From positions 1 through 49,250 of the forward strand of contig CAMYKQ010000031.1 in NCBI GenBank assembly GCA_947259075.1: 49,250 nucleotides of DNA, given 5' to 3'. This document shows, piece by piece, positions 36,375-44,770 of the stretch (within the stretch, counting starts at the first letter, position 1; every line of letters starts with the position of its first letter). The DNA is from an uncultured Gammaproteobacteria bacterium. GTDB taxonomy: Bacteria; Pseudomonadota; Gammaproteobacteria; DRLM01. The notes under the pieces were generated by a model that saw only the letters and a list, made by a program, of their open reading frames with translations, was not told the origin of the DNA and searched no databases. The position numbers were made by a program, and so were the translations under genes.

Positions 36375-37442
36375 ATGGCTTATTTCACCAAACGCTATCA
36401 CCCGCCCGGCACCCCGCCGGGCACGCTGGTGTCACACCCGCCAACAGCTCACCCGCTGCGCCTGCGGCTCATCGACTACACCGCCGACGGCATCAGCGAA
36501 GAAGACGACGTCACCCCCGCCCATTGCCAGACTTCGCTACAGCGAAAAACCATCAGCTGGATTCACGTCCATGGCCAAGCCACGCCCGAGGTCATGCGTG
36601 AATTGGGCGAGACCTTCGGTCTCCATCCCCTGGCTCTGGAAGACGTGCTCAACAGCGGCCAGCGCCCCAAACTCGACAGCCACGATCACCAGCTCTTCAT
36701 CGTCATGAGTCTGCCGGCATGGCGCGACGGCGATTTAAGCACGGAACAGATCAGCCTGTTTCTCGGTGAAGACTACCTCATTAGTTTTCACAATGGCGAC
36801 AGCGATCCTTTCGACCCACTGCGCCAACGTCTGCGCGGCGGCGGCCGCATGCGCGCCCGCGGCGCGGATTATTTGCTCTATTCGCTGCTGGACTTGATCA
36901 TCGACCAAGGCTTTCCCATCTTGGAAACCCTCGGCGAACAGATCGAAGAACTGGAAGAAACGCTACTCGACTCCCCCGGCAAAAAAACCTTGGGGCAAAT
37001 TCACCAATTCAAACGCGACCTGCTGCTGCTGCGCCGCATGCTGTGGCCGCAACGCGAGGTGCTCAACCAATTACTCCGGGAAGAACAAGCCCTCATTCAC
37101 GAAGAGACCAAACCTTATCTGCGCGACTGCTACGACCACACCATCCAAATCATGGACCTGTTCGAAACCTATCGCGACATGAGCGCCAGCATGCTCGATA
37201 TTTATCTTTCCAGCACCAGCCAGCGCCTCAACGAGATTATGCGGGTGCTGACGGTAATGGCCACGCTGTTCATCCCGCCGACGTTTTTAGTGGGCGTGTA
37301 CGGCATGAACTTCGCCAACCCCGACAGCCCCTGGGCCATGCCCGAGCTGCACAGCTATTACGGCTATCCGCTGGTGTGGCTGGTGATCCTCGTCATGATC
37401 GGCGGCCTGCTGCTGTTCTTCAAACGGCGCGGCTGGTTTTAA
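36375..37442 (+). CDS. corA: CorA-family magnesium transporter
   Basis: A 355-residue CorA protein. A large cytoplasmic domain (residues 1-290) contains long helices such as LETLGEQIEELEETLLDS. Two C-terminal membrane helices flank the signature YGMNF: VMATLFIPPTFLVGVYGMNF and LVWLVILVMIGGLLLFFKRR. The last residues are basic, as usual. GGGAGG five bases before the ATG is a strong ribosome binding site. It transports Mg2+ (possibly Co2+ and Ni2+) through a pentameric channel. Confidence 0.93.
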   Translation: MAYFTKRYHPPGTPPGTLVSHPPTAHPLRLRLIDYTADGISEEDDVTPAHCQTSLQRKTISWIHVHGQATPEVMRELGETFGLHPLALEDVLNSGQRPKLDSHDHQLFIVMSLPAWRDGDLSTEQISLFLGEDYLISFHNGDSDPFDPLRQRLRGGGRMRARGADYLLYSLLDLIIDQGFPILETLGEQIEELEETLLDSPGKKTLGQIHQFKRDLLLLRRMLWPQREVLNQLLREEQALIHEETKPYLRDCYDHTIQIMDLFETYRDMSASMLDIYLSSTSQRLNEIMRVLTVMATLFIPPTFLVGVYGMNFANPDSPWAMPELHSYYGYPLVWLVILVMIGGLLLFFKRRGWF

Positions 37443-37508
37443 TCGGCGTCTCATTGCCAGAATGCAAAGCACTAGGCGTATCCTGCAATGGCATCGGCCC
37501 GCGCAACC

Positions 37509-39998
37509 TCACCAGCTCAACTCCTCGCGTGTAATAACCCACGGGTCGCTCAGCAAGCCCGCCGCGTTGGCCTGTGACACCATGGAACGCGCGGTAAAAA
37601 CACCGCCACCGGTGTAAAAATCATTCCAAGTGCAAAAGAGCGAGGCGCGCGGGCTGCGCTGCTGAATGCCGGTAATCATGATCGTATTATCCCAACTGCC
37701 ATCACGCACGCTTTGCGAGCCGGCTTGGGGAAAACCGTAGATTTTCGGGTAACGCCGGAACAGCGCGTTGAGGTCATAGGGCAAGGCCCAATCGTCGTCG
37801 TAGAAATTGTGGCCCATTAGATCAACCACATCATCCCCAGGATAATAGTAATCCGCGGGCACCACGGCGTGGGCGACGCTGTCGCCCTCATACACCCAAA
37901 TGAGATTTTTCAAGTTACGTGTATTGGTGAAGTAATCGTGCATATGACGCCACACGGCGATCCAGGCATCACGTGGCTGGCGGCTGTGCCAGTGCGCACC
38001 GTTATTCATTTCCGAATTTGGGCGCCACAGCACCACCACGCCCGCTTGTTGCAATTCATCGAGACCGTCGGCGATTTGATCGAGCCAATCCAGCCAAACG
38101 GCATTGGCCGCGGTGTTGGCGGCAAGCTTAGCCGGATCGCCGGCGGCGGGATTCAGCAGCCCCACCAGATCGACATGCACACCACCGGCGGGAGAACTAT
38201 TGACTAACGTCCAAGGATCGAAAGGCTGGTACTTGATGAGGACCAAGCCCCCCGTTGCGGCCCAATCCAGGGCCTGCGTGTTAACGGCATTGATCTGCAA
38301 CGGCCCTATACTCGCATCCCCCCCTTCGTACTGCATGCTGAGGATGCCCGGCCATTTACCGGTCTGATCGAAGAGCGCCTGCACATTACTGGTGAACTCT
38401 CCACTTACTCCACCTAGCGAAGTCTGACCTGTAAGATGCTGGCCGCTGATCACGCGCTTGCTGGCTTGACTCGGCAATAAGGCCAGATACCGGACAAGAG
38501 CGAGCACTTGCGCCGTGGCGCCGCCGGCACTCGGCACCCCTGGCAGGGAAGTGGAATTCAGTGGATCCGTCGCGGCCCAGAATTCTTGGTGGTTGGTAAA
38601 GCCGTCGGCATCGGCATCCTGCGCGGCATCGGCCATATTGGGATCCAGCTTGCCAGTCAGGGCATATTGAGTTTCCCAGCCATCGGATAAGCCGTCATTG
38701 TCGCGATCGGGATTACTTGCTTCGTTGACGGCCTCATCCACATCGGGTAAGCCGTCGGCGTCGGCATCACGCTGAATACGCACATCATCGAGCGTGAACC
38801 CCGGATAGGCCAACTCGACGGGTTGGCCTATATTGAATTCCAACATAGCGGCCGTGAGCGCGCCGTTCCACGCCAGCGTGGTCGTGCCGCTGACCTCCAC
38901 CCACACATTCGCCGCCCGCACTACTTGCTCGGCGAGGATCTGATTGGCCGTGGACGAGGCGCCACCGCTACTGCTGGTCAGATTAATCGACAAACGCGCC
39001 ATGCCAGGCGCGTCGAGCTTAATCCAAAAACGCGATGTCACCGGCGTGCCATTGGCATTGGCGAGAAAGCTCGAAAAAACATTTTGTCCGGGCGCATGAT
39101 AGAGCTGCGCGCGATTGGTAACGCGCACGGCGTTAACATTATCCACGGCATCGCTGACAATGGCGTAAGTCACGCCAGACCCCGAGCCGAGCTGCGACCA
39201 GCCGCTCAATCCCTGCTCAAAGGAACCATTGCCGCCCAGTGAAGGTAGCAAAGCACCGGTGACCAACAGCGTGTAATCTTTCGCCGTAATCACTCCGGTG
39301 CCATCAGTCACCTGCACCGTGAAGGCAAACGCCCCGGCGGCGGACGGCGTGCCGCTCAATGATCCGCCCGCGCTCAAGCTCATACCCGCGGGCAAACCGC
39401 CGCCCACCAGACTCCATGCATACGGAGACAAACCGCCCGCCACGCCGAAATCCAGAGAATAAACCGCGCCCACTGAGGCGACCGCCAAGGGCGAGGCCGT
39501 CACGATGGTCTGCGCCGCGAGCACCAGCAAATCAAAACTCAGGCCGCGGCTCTGACTGCCATCAGAGGCAAGCACAGCGAGTGAATAGCTTGCGGGCAAC
39601 ACATTCGCGGGCACAGGCAACAAGATCGTGCCCTCATTAGCCGCGTCAGCAATCACACCACCGCCGCTCATGCCCTGCGCATTAGCGGCGATGCTCAAAC
39701 TGAGGCCGGCCGCATGCGCGCCGGTCCGCGATACGCTCACTGTCACGGCAACTTGCTGGCCTGCTTGAACAGGGGAGGCTTGAATAACGGATACACTGAA
39801 ATCAGGCGCTGGCGCCTGCTGGATGGGTGAAGGTGAATCAAGCACGCCAGAACCAGAATCAGCCGGGTTATCGTACGGCAAAATTGGCGTAAGAGGCACG
39901 GTTGATGACTCGGGACTACCGCCGCCACAGGCGGCTATCAATAGAACGATGGAAAACAGTGAACCGCGGCCTATAAACGAGATGTTACTTGTTTTCAT
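37509..39998 (-). CDS. Modular lipoprotein with Ig-like, carbohydrate-binding-like, calcium-repeat and GH26-like domains
   Basis: An 829-residue lipoprotein: signal SLFSIVLLIAACGGG with lipobox Cys near residue 24, then a Pro/Ser linker and an Ig-like repeat (55-160). A putative-Ig domain (about 165-245, LSGTPSAAGAFAFTVQVTDG) and a jelly-roll carbohydrate-binding-like domain (about 255-410, GNGSFEQGLSGWSQLGSG) follow. Asp-rich thrombospondin-type-3 calcium repeats (410-480) and a GH26 mannanase-like domain (about 500-829) complete it. In the GH26 part RPNSEMNNGAHW places the acid/base Glu at 663. The strand expected to hold the nucleophile reads KIYGFPQAGSQS, with Gln758. The usual His before the acid/base is Ser. 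It may bind glycan without cleaving it. No sugar-utilisation genes flank it. Confidence 0.72.
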   Translation of the reverse strand: MKTSNISFIGRGSLFSIVLLIAACGGGSPESSTVPLTPILPYDNPADSGSGVLDSPSPIQQAPAPDFSVSVIQASPVQAGQQVAVTVSVSRTGAHAAGLSLSIAANAQGMSGGGVIADAANEGTILLPVPANVLPASYSLAVLASDGSQSRGLSFDLLVLAAQTIVTASPLAVASVGAVYSLDFGVAGGLSPYAWSLVGGGLPAGMSLSAGGSLSGTPSAAGAFAFTVQVTDGTGVITAKDYTLLVTGALLPSLGGNGSFEQGLSGWSQLGSGSGVTYAIVSDAVDNVNAVRVTNRAQLYHAPGQNVFSSFLANANGTPVTSRFWIKLDAPGMARLSINLTSSSGGASSTANQILAEQVVRAANVWVEVSGTTTLAWNGALTAAMLEFNIGQPVELAYPGFTLDDVRIQRDADADGLPDVDEAVNEASNPDRDNDGLSDGWETQYALTGKLDPNMADAAQDADADGFTNHQEFWAATDPLNSTSLPGVPSAGGATAQVLALVRYLALLPSQASKRVISGQHLTGQTSLGGVSGEFTSNVQALFDQTGKWPGILSMQYEGGDASIGPLQINAVNTQALDWAATGGLVLIKYQPFDPWTLVNSSPAGGVHVDLVGLLNPAAGDPAKLAANTAANAVWLDWLDQIADGLDELQQAGVVVLWRPNSEMNNGAHWHSRQPRDAWIAVWRHMHDYFTNTRNLKNLIWVYEGDSVAHAVVPADYYYPGDDVVDLMGHNFYDDDWALPYDLNALFRRYPKIYGFPQAGSQSVRDGSWDNTIMITGIQQRSPRASLFCTWNDFYTGGGVFTARSMVSQANAAGLLSDPWVITREELSW

Positions 39999-40250
39999 TG
40001 GCGGCCATCACTTTCACAGATTCAGCGCACACCTCCCTACCCTTGCTGTTTGGCTATCGGCCGCCGCGGGCCTCATGACAAGACCATACGGTAAAAGAAT
40101 ATTTGAAATGTGATGGATTACCGCTTACGCACACCCTCACGCCGCGCCGCCGCACGCAAAAGACCGCATAAGACAGACGAGCTTTTCGAATAACTAGCTT
40201 CAGCGGCACCGAAACGTGAAAGACCTATCTGACAAGCATGACACCGTGCT

Positions 40251-40481
40251 CTAAGTGGGCCCGCGATCCGGGTGCGAGCGCGCCCAGCCACAGGCCAGCC
40301 AGCCAAAAATTGCGCCCACGATCAACAAGGCGAAAACCAGCAAGACTCGCGACATGGTCAACGACCAAAAGAAAATTTTTATTTCCACAACTTCCGTATT
40401 CTGCATGGTAAATACCATCACTAGCGCCGCCAAAATCAAACCCGCCACCAATTTGGCTTTCTTTAAATTATCCTCCGGCAT
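40251..40481 (-). CDS. LapA-domain (DUF1049) small membrane protein
   Basis: A 76-residue protein with two hydrophobic helices: LVAGLILAALVMVFTMQN and VLLVFALLIVGAIFGWLACG, separated by TEVVEIKIFFWSLTMS. The pattern 'vFtlqNt..V.i.ff' plus a second helix is that of the LapA domain, which in enterics helps lipopolysaccharide assembly. Here the protein is short and lacks the LapB partner nearby, so a specific role is not claimed. The ATG at 40481 is preceded by GGGGG; a GTG two codons earlier is the alternative. It begins 15 bases after pmbA. Confidence 0.8.
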   Translation of the reverse strand: MPEDNLKKAKLVAGLILAALVMVFTMQNTEVVEIKIFFWSLTMSRVLLVFALLIVGAIFGWLACGWARSHPDRGPT

Positions 40482-40496
40482 ACTCACCCCCGTGAT

Positions 40497-41834
40497 TCAG
40501 GTACCCGCTATGGTCATCGTCTCCAGCAACACCGAACCCGTGCGCACATTGCCGCGCAAATCCACGTCATTCGCCACGGCGACGATGCCGCGCAGCATCT
40601 GGCGCAGATTGCCCGCCACGGTGATCTCCTCCACCGGGTATTTCAGCTCGCCGCCTTCCACCCAAAAACCGGCTGCGCCGCGCGAATAATCGCCGGTGAC
40701 GAGGTTCACGCCCATGCCCATCAGCTCGGTGACCAGCAGGCCCGTATCCATTTGTTTGAGCACGCCCGCAAAATCCAGCGCGCCCGGCTCGATGGTGAGA
40801 TTGTGCACCCCGCCCGCATTGGCCGTGGTCCGCATGCCCAGCTTGCGCGCGGCGTAACTGTCCAGCACATAACCTTGCACCACGCCGCCGCTGACGATAT
40901 CGCGCGCGCGCGTCGCCACGCCTTCGCTGTCGAAGGGCGCGCTGCCCAAGGCCTTGGGCAAATGCGGCTGCTCGTGAATGCGAATAAAACCGGGAAACAC
41001 CTGCTGCCCCAAGCTGTCGAGCAAGAACGACGATTTGCGGTACAGGCTCTCGCCGCGTATCGCGCGAATGAATTGCGAAAACAATCCCCCGGCCATCTCG
41101 GGCGCGAACAACACCGGCGCCTGCCGCGTCGACAGCCGTTGACCGCCAAGGCGGCGCACCGTGCGCTCGCCCGCGCGCGCGCCCACTTTGCGCGCGGCCT
41201 CCAGCTCCGCGCTGTCGCGCGCGACGGAATACCAATAGTCACGCTGCATGCCGTGACCGTCCTCGGCGATCACCGCGCAATTCACGCTGTGGCGCGAACT
41301 GGGATAGGCGCCGAGAAAGCCGTGACTATTGCCGTAGACGCGATAACCGGCATGACTGCTGACAGTGGCACCCTCGGAATTAGTGATACGTTTATCCACC
41401 TCGCGCGCCGCCGCCTCGCATTCCTGCGCCAGCTCAATCGCGCGCTCCGCCGGCAAATCCCAGGGGTGATGCAAATCTAAATCGGGGATGTCGCGCGCCA
41501 TCAGCGCCGCGTCGGCCAGACCCGCGCTCTCATCCGCGGCGGTGTATTTGGCGATATCGCAGGCCGCGCGCACGGTCTCTTCGATCGCTTGTGGCGAATA
41601 ATCCGAGGTGCTCGCCGAGCCTTTGCGCTGACCGAAGTACACCGTCACGCCGAGACCTTTATCGCGGTTGTGCTCCACGGTCTCCACCTCGCCGAGACGC
41701 ACCGTCACCGACAAACCGCTCTCGGCGCTCACCCCCGCCTCCGCCGCGCTGGCGCCCTGGCGCTGCGCCTGGTCGAGAATGGCGGCCACCACGGCCTGAA
41801 GTTCCTGATGCTTTTGCGCCGGCTGTTTGTCCAT
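40497..41834 (-). CDS. pmbA: PmbA/TldE protease subunit
   Basis: A 445-residue TldE-type protein. LGVTVYFGQRKGSASTSDYS lies in the N-terminal domain, and YRVYGNSHGFLGAYPSSRHS, FIRIHEQPHLPKALGSAPFD and VQGYVLDSYAARKLGMRTTA later. It lacks the HExxxH zinc motif of TldD, as TldE proteins do. With TldD (in this window at 44.8-46.2 kb) it forms a heterodimer processing peptides such as modified bacteriocin precursors. Divergent darP nearby is the conserved neighbour. Confidence 0.93.
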   Translation of the reverse strand: MDKQPAQKHQELQAVVAAILDQAQRQGASAAEAGVSAESGLSVTVRLGEVETVEHNRDKGLGVTVYFGQRKGSASTSDYSPQAIEETVRAACDIAKYTAADESAGLADAALMARDIPDLDLHHPWDLPAERAIELAQECEAAAREVDKRITNSEGATVSSHAGYRVYGNSHGFLGAYPSSRHSVNCAVIAEDGHGMQRDYWYSVARDSAELEAARKVGARAGERTVRRLGGQRLSTRQAPVLFAPEMAGGLFSQFIRAIRGESLYRKSSFLLDSLGQQVFPGFIRIHEQPHLPKALGSAPFDSEGVATRARDIVSGGVVQGYVLDSYAARKLGMRTTANAGGVHNLTIEPGALDFAGVLKQMDTGLLVTELMGMGVNLVTGDYSRGAAGFWVEGGELKYPVEEITVAGNLRQMLRGIVAVANDVDLRGNVRTGSVLLETMTIAGT

Positions 41835-42073
41835 GTGTTTGTCCCGTGTTGCGATACGATGAATGACGCGCGCGCCGCGCGCGTCTCACGAATAGCGGCT
41901 AGTGTAACCGAAGCCGCGGCGCCATGGTTTAAGCGGATTTAATTGGCACGGCAGCGAATAACTTCATCCTGAAGTTTTCAGCGCATGGAGCACGAAAAAC
42001 GGACTGGCCCTCTCCCGCATTGCCCGTGGCTTTCATCCATTGAAAATGGCGGCGCGAAACGAAAATCCGCCGC

Positions 42074-42532
42074 TCAAGCGGGCGCGGGAATCGCGGGCAA
42101 CCAAAAAGAGACGAGCCAAAACACGGCCGCCGCCACGTGTATCAAAATTGCCGCCGCGGGCACCCCTTTATTGAGATGCCGCGGCCGCAGCGCCCAATGT
42201 GAATCGGGCCGCAGCCGCAGCGCCGCCTTGCCGAAGGCGGTGAGATAGCCATTCAACGTGACTTCGATCCAGCCGAAAGCCAGCGCGGCGATCAAACCGA
42301 ACATCCGTATGGCATAGCCCACCTGCGGCGGCGCTTGCAGCGGCTCCTTGCCGTAAAGCGCGGCGATGAGAAACCCGGTTATGGCGATGAACACCCCGAG
42401 AATGGCGTAACGCAAATTGCTGTAATGACGCAGACTGGCGAGCACCTCGCCGTACTCCGCCTCATCCGCCGCCCGCCGCCGCGCCCGTCTGTGAATAAAG
42501 GCCAAACCGGCCCGCCGCGCTTTCATCTGCAT
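42074..42532 (-). CDS. Uncharacterised small membrane protein (three helices)
   Basis: A 152-residue protein without a family I recognise. The first 45 residues are basic (KARRAGLAFIHRRARRRAADE), followed by helices LGVFIAITGFLIAALYG, MFGLIAALAFGWIEVTLNG and AAILIHVAAAVFWLVSFWLP. It lies between divergent darP and pmbA, on the pmbA strand, with a 239-base gap to pmbA. A small hairpin (AACTTCA/TGAAGTT, 41960-41976) lies after it. No function is proposed. Confidence 0.6.
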   Translation of the reverse strand: MQMKARRAGLAFIHRRARRRAADEAEYGEVLASLRHYSNLRYAILGVFIAITGFLIAALYGKEPLQAPPQVGYAIRMFGLIAALAFGWIEVTLNGYLTAFGKAALRLRPDSHWALRPRHLNKGVPAAAILIHVAAAVFWLVSFWLPAIPAPA

Positions 42533-42677
42533 GCCCCCGTGCGCCGGTTATACCGGATATATTCCCGGATAAATTCAAAGATGCAACCATCATTATAGGG
42601 CGAGACACCGGCGGATAAACCGCCGCGTCCAGAATCCCTTTGAAACTCCGCCCGCCCTCATCTACTATCCTCGCCCT

Positions 42678-43232
42678 ATGAACGACGACTACGACGACAT
42701 CCCCGAGACCAAAAGCAAATCGCAGTCCAAACGCGAGGCCAGCGCCGCCCAAGATCTGGGCCGCGGCCTGGTAGAAATGCCCGCCTCGCGTTTCAAAGCC
42801 ATCATGGCCAAACTGGACTTGCCCGACAATCTGACCGCGGCCCTCGCCGAGTGCCGCGGCATCACCGCCCACGGCGGCCGCCGCCGTCAACTGCAATACA
42901 TCGGCAAACTCATGCGCGGCATCGACACCGCGCCCCTCGAACAGGCCATCGCCGCGCTCGAAGGAAAAGACCGCGCCAGCGCCGCCGCCCTGCATCAACT
43001 CGAACGCTGGCGCGAACGCCTCATCGAAGAAGGCGACACCGCCCTCACCGAATTACTCAATGACCACCCCAGTGGCGACCGCCAACACCTGCGCCAACTC
43101 GTCACTAAAGCACGCAAGGAACGCGACGCGGGCCAGCCGCCCGCGGCGGCACGGGCCTTGTTTAAAGTGTTAAAGGGGATGATGGCGAGCGAAGATGATG
43201 AAGATGGTAATGAACAAGGCGGGGAAGATTAA
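42678..43232 (+). CDS. darP: Ribosome biogenesis factor DarP (YjgA family)
   Basis: A 184-residue highly charged helical protein. The core LVEMPASRFKAIMAKLDLPD and the ITAHGGRRRQLQYIGKLMR segment are the family signature; the N-terminus is acidic/basic low complexity and the C-terminus acidic (ASEDDEDGNEQGGED). DarP associates with the 50S precursor and late assembly. Divergent orientation from pmbA is the classical gammaproteobacterial arrangement, here with the small membrane gene between. Confidence 0.9.
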   Translation: MNDDYDDIPETKSKSQSKREASAAQDLGRGLVEMPASRFKAIMAKLDLPDNLTAALAECRGITAHGGRRRQLQYIGKLMRGIDTAPLEQAIAALEGKDRASAAALHQLERWRERLIEEGDTALTELLNDHPSGDRQHLRQLVTKARKERDAGQPPAAARALFKVLKGMMASEDDEDGNEQGGED

Positions 43233-43834
43233 CGACGCGGCGGGATGAGATGGCGGCATAGCAAGCCGCGCTTGTCCAAAATCCGCTTGCTCCAGCAAGC
43301 GCGCCTATAAACCCCTCCCGCATTGCAAGACCCGGAAACACTTGTTGCGACATGTGAAGGATGCATGCATCTATCCGGCCTATTGGCGAGCCATTGGCTG
43401 GGCTCTGACCATAATAAAATCCGCGCACCGGCTTCCAAATAGTCTGCCGGCCATGGTGATGTCACTGCCCTGGCCGCTACGCTTCGGCGGTGTGGCGCCG
43501 CACGGTGCGGCCCCCGTGAAATCGTCCGCATGCGCACGGGGGCATTGCCGCCTTTGCGGATACCGCGCCAACGAGGGAGATACGGCAGTGCGGAACACCT
43601 CACTTAATTGCGCCCTGCGCGCGCTGCTTACCCGCTATCAACCAATCAGGTTCAGCGGCCCGTCACGTGTCGGCGAAACTTACACACCGCCCTGCGCGCC
43701 GCAGCAATGACTACTTAACTCACGGCTTTAATTGTCATTTAATAAATTGGCGCACAACTTGCCCTTGCCCCCTGCAATAAGCAGCTTAGGCCCTGCACTG
43801 TCTAGCCCATCTACTTAAAGTGAGTCTTTCGAAT
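43233..43834. other. Intergenic region upstream of the PEP-CTERM gene
   Basis: No convincing gene lies in these 600 bases; the 122-codon frame at 43342-43710 has no recognisable features. Three consecutive perfect inverted repeats occur at 43497-43559: GCCGCAC-G-GTGCGGC, CCCCCGTG/CACGGGGG with a 16-base loop, and CCGC-CTTT-GCGG. A sigma-54 promoter lies at 43748-43762. The repeats are 190-250 bases upstream of it, at a distance suitable for an enhancer-binding activator, though they might also form a structured RNA. Confidence 0.5.
43748..43762 (+). promoter_or_regulatory. Sigma-54 (RpoN) promoter for the PEP-CTERM gene
   Basis: TGGCGC (43748-43753), five bases, then TTGC (43759-43762) matches the -24/-12 consensus TGGCAC-N5-TTGC with one transition; the GG and GC doublets are ten bases apart as required. 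Preceding TT and position about 70 bases before the ATG are suitable. PEP-CTERM genes are known to be controlled by RpoN with the PrsK/PrsR system in other bacteria. Confidence 0.7.
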
Positions 43835-44611
43835 ATGAACATTCTCTCAAGTCAAACAGCTTTTCGCACGCTCGCGGCCGCCACCTTGACCCTAGCCAGC
43901 TTTGCCGCCAGCGGCGCCACGATTTACTGGACGGACTGGACCACCAGCTCCAGCGCCGGCGGCTTCACCGGGATGGGCGCCATCACCACACCGACATCAA
44001 CGGTAGATGTGACCTACAACAACCCCCAAGGCATCGCCTTTTTCCAGGCCAGCGGCGGCATTGATTATTATCAGAACAGCGGCGGCGGCCGTAATGATGC
44101 GACCTCGCCCTATACCAGCGCCCTGGTCGATAACAGCCCCACCGGCAGCGACATCGTTGCCCTCAACCGTGCGGGCAATCAAACCCTGTCGTTTTCACAG
44201 ACCATCGCCAACCCGGTATTCTCTTATGTCAGTCTCAACGGCAACGGCTACGGTTTCGACCAGGATTTTGAGATTCTGAGCTTCGGCCATCCGAGTGACG
44301 GCAACAGCTGCGGTTACTGGGGCTGCGGCACCTCCAGCAAAAACGTCGTCGACTTGGGCGGCGGCAATTTCGAATATCAACTGCTGGGCACGGGCGAACC
44401 CCACGGCACCATCCGCTTCACCGGCGCCTTCGACACCGTGTCCTGGCGCAGCCTGAGCAATGAACATTGGAACGGTTTCACCGTTGGCGTGCAAGGCACG
44501 GCCGGAGAAATTTTCCCCGACAACGGCACCGTGCCCGAGCCTTCCACTTTTGCCCTGCTAGGCGTCGCCCTGGCGGGAATGGGTTTCATGCGTAGGAAAA
44601 ATCAAGCGTAA
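43835..44611 (+). CDS. PEP-CTERM sorting-domain exported protein
   Basis: A 258-residue secreted protein with a signal peptide (TLAAATLTLASFAASGA) and a C-terminal PEP-CTERM tripartite signal: VPEPST, the helix FALLGVALAGMGFM and basic RRKNQA. This signal is cut by an exosortase before surface display. The middle is Gly/Ser/Thr/Asn-rich beta-type sequence with a Cys pair (NSCGYWGCG) and no known domain. ATG 43835 is preceded by AAGTGAG; a GTG five codons upstream is the alternative. It has its own sigma-54 promoter and terminator. Exosortase genes are not in the window. Confidence 0.85.
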   Translation: MNILSSQTAFRTLAAATLTLASFAASGATIYWTDWTTSSSAGGFTGMGAITTPTSTVDVTYNNPQGIAFFQASGGIDYYQNSGGGRNDATSPYTSALVDNSPTGSDIVALNRAGNQTLSFSQTIANPVFSYVSLNGNGYGFDQDFEILSFGHPSDGNSCGYWGCGTSSKNVVDLGGGNFEYQLLGTGEPHGTIRFTGAFDTVSWRSLSNEHWNGFTVGVQGTAGEIFPDNGTVPEPSTFALLGVALAGMGFMRRKNQA

Positions 44612-44628
44612 GTAATATACGCGGCAAG

Positions 44629-44661
44629 AAAAAAAGCCCCGGCAGTGCCGGGGCTTTTTTT
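44629..44661 (+). terminator. Strong Rho-independent terminator after the PEP-CTERM gene
   Basis: AAAAAAAGCCCCGGC, AGT, GCCGGGGCTTTTTTT: an 8-bp GC stem, extended by A-T pairs, with a 3-base loop and T runs for both strands. It serves the PEP-CTERM gene and, being symmetrical, could also stop transcription from convergent tldD. Confidence 0.9.
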
Positions 44662-44770
44662 ATGGTTCACCTATTAACGAAATTAACAAAACCGCCGCGT
44701 GTTGCTAAACGCATCCAGCGACGCTATTCAATGCTGAGCGCGGACGCCGAATCCGCCCGCATTAAAAAAC

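Noticed and set aside
40118-40306. 62-codon minus-strand frame downstream of the LapA-domain gene
   Set aside because: Overlaps the end of that gene in another frame and has no recognisable features.
41946-41960. Sigma-54-like TTGGCACG on the plus strand after pmbA
   Set aside because: The -12 GC doublet is not at the required spacing (CGAA occurs instead of TTGC) and no plus-strand gene follows closely.
41960-41978. Hairpin AACTTCA/TGAAGTT as a terminator
   Set aside because: AT-rich stem of 7 bp with only a short T run on the plus strand, where no gene precedes it; kept only as a note.
43342-43710. 122-codon plus-strand reading frame upstream of the PEP-CTERM gene
   Set aside because: No recognisable domain, no good ribosome binding site, and it runs through the inverted repeats and close to the sigma-54 promoter; treated as chance.
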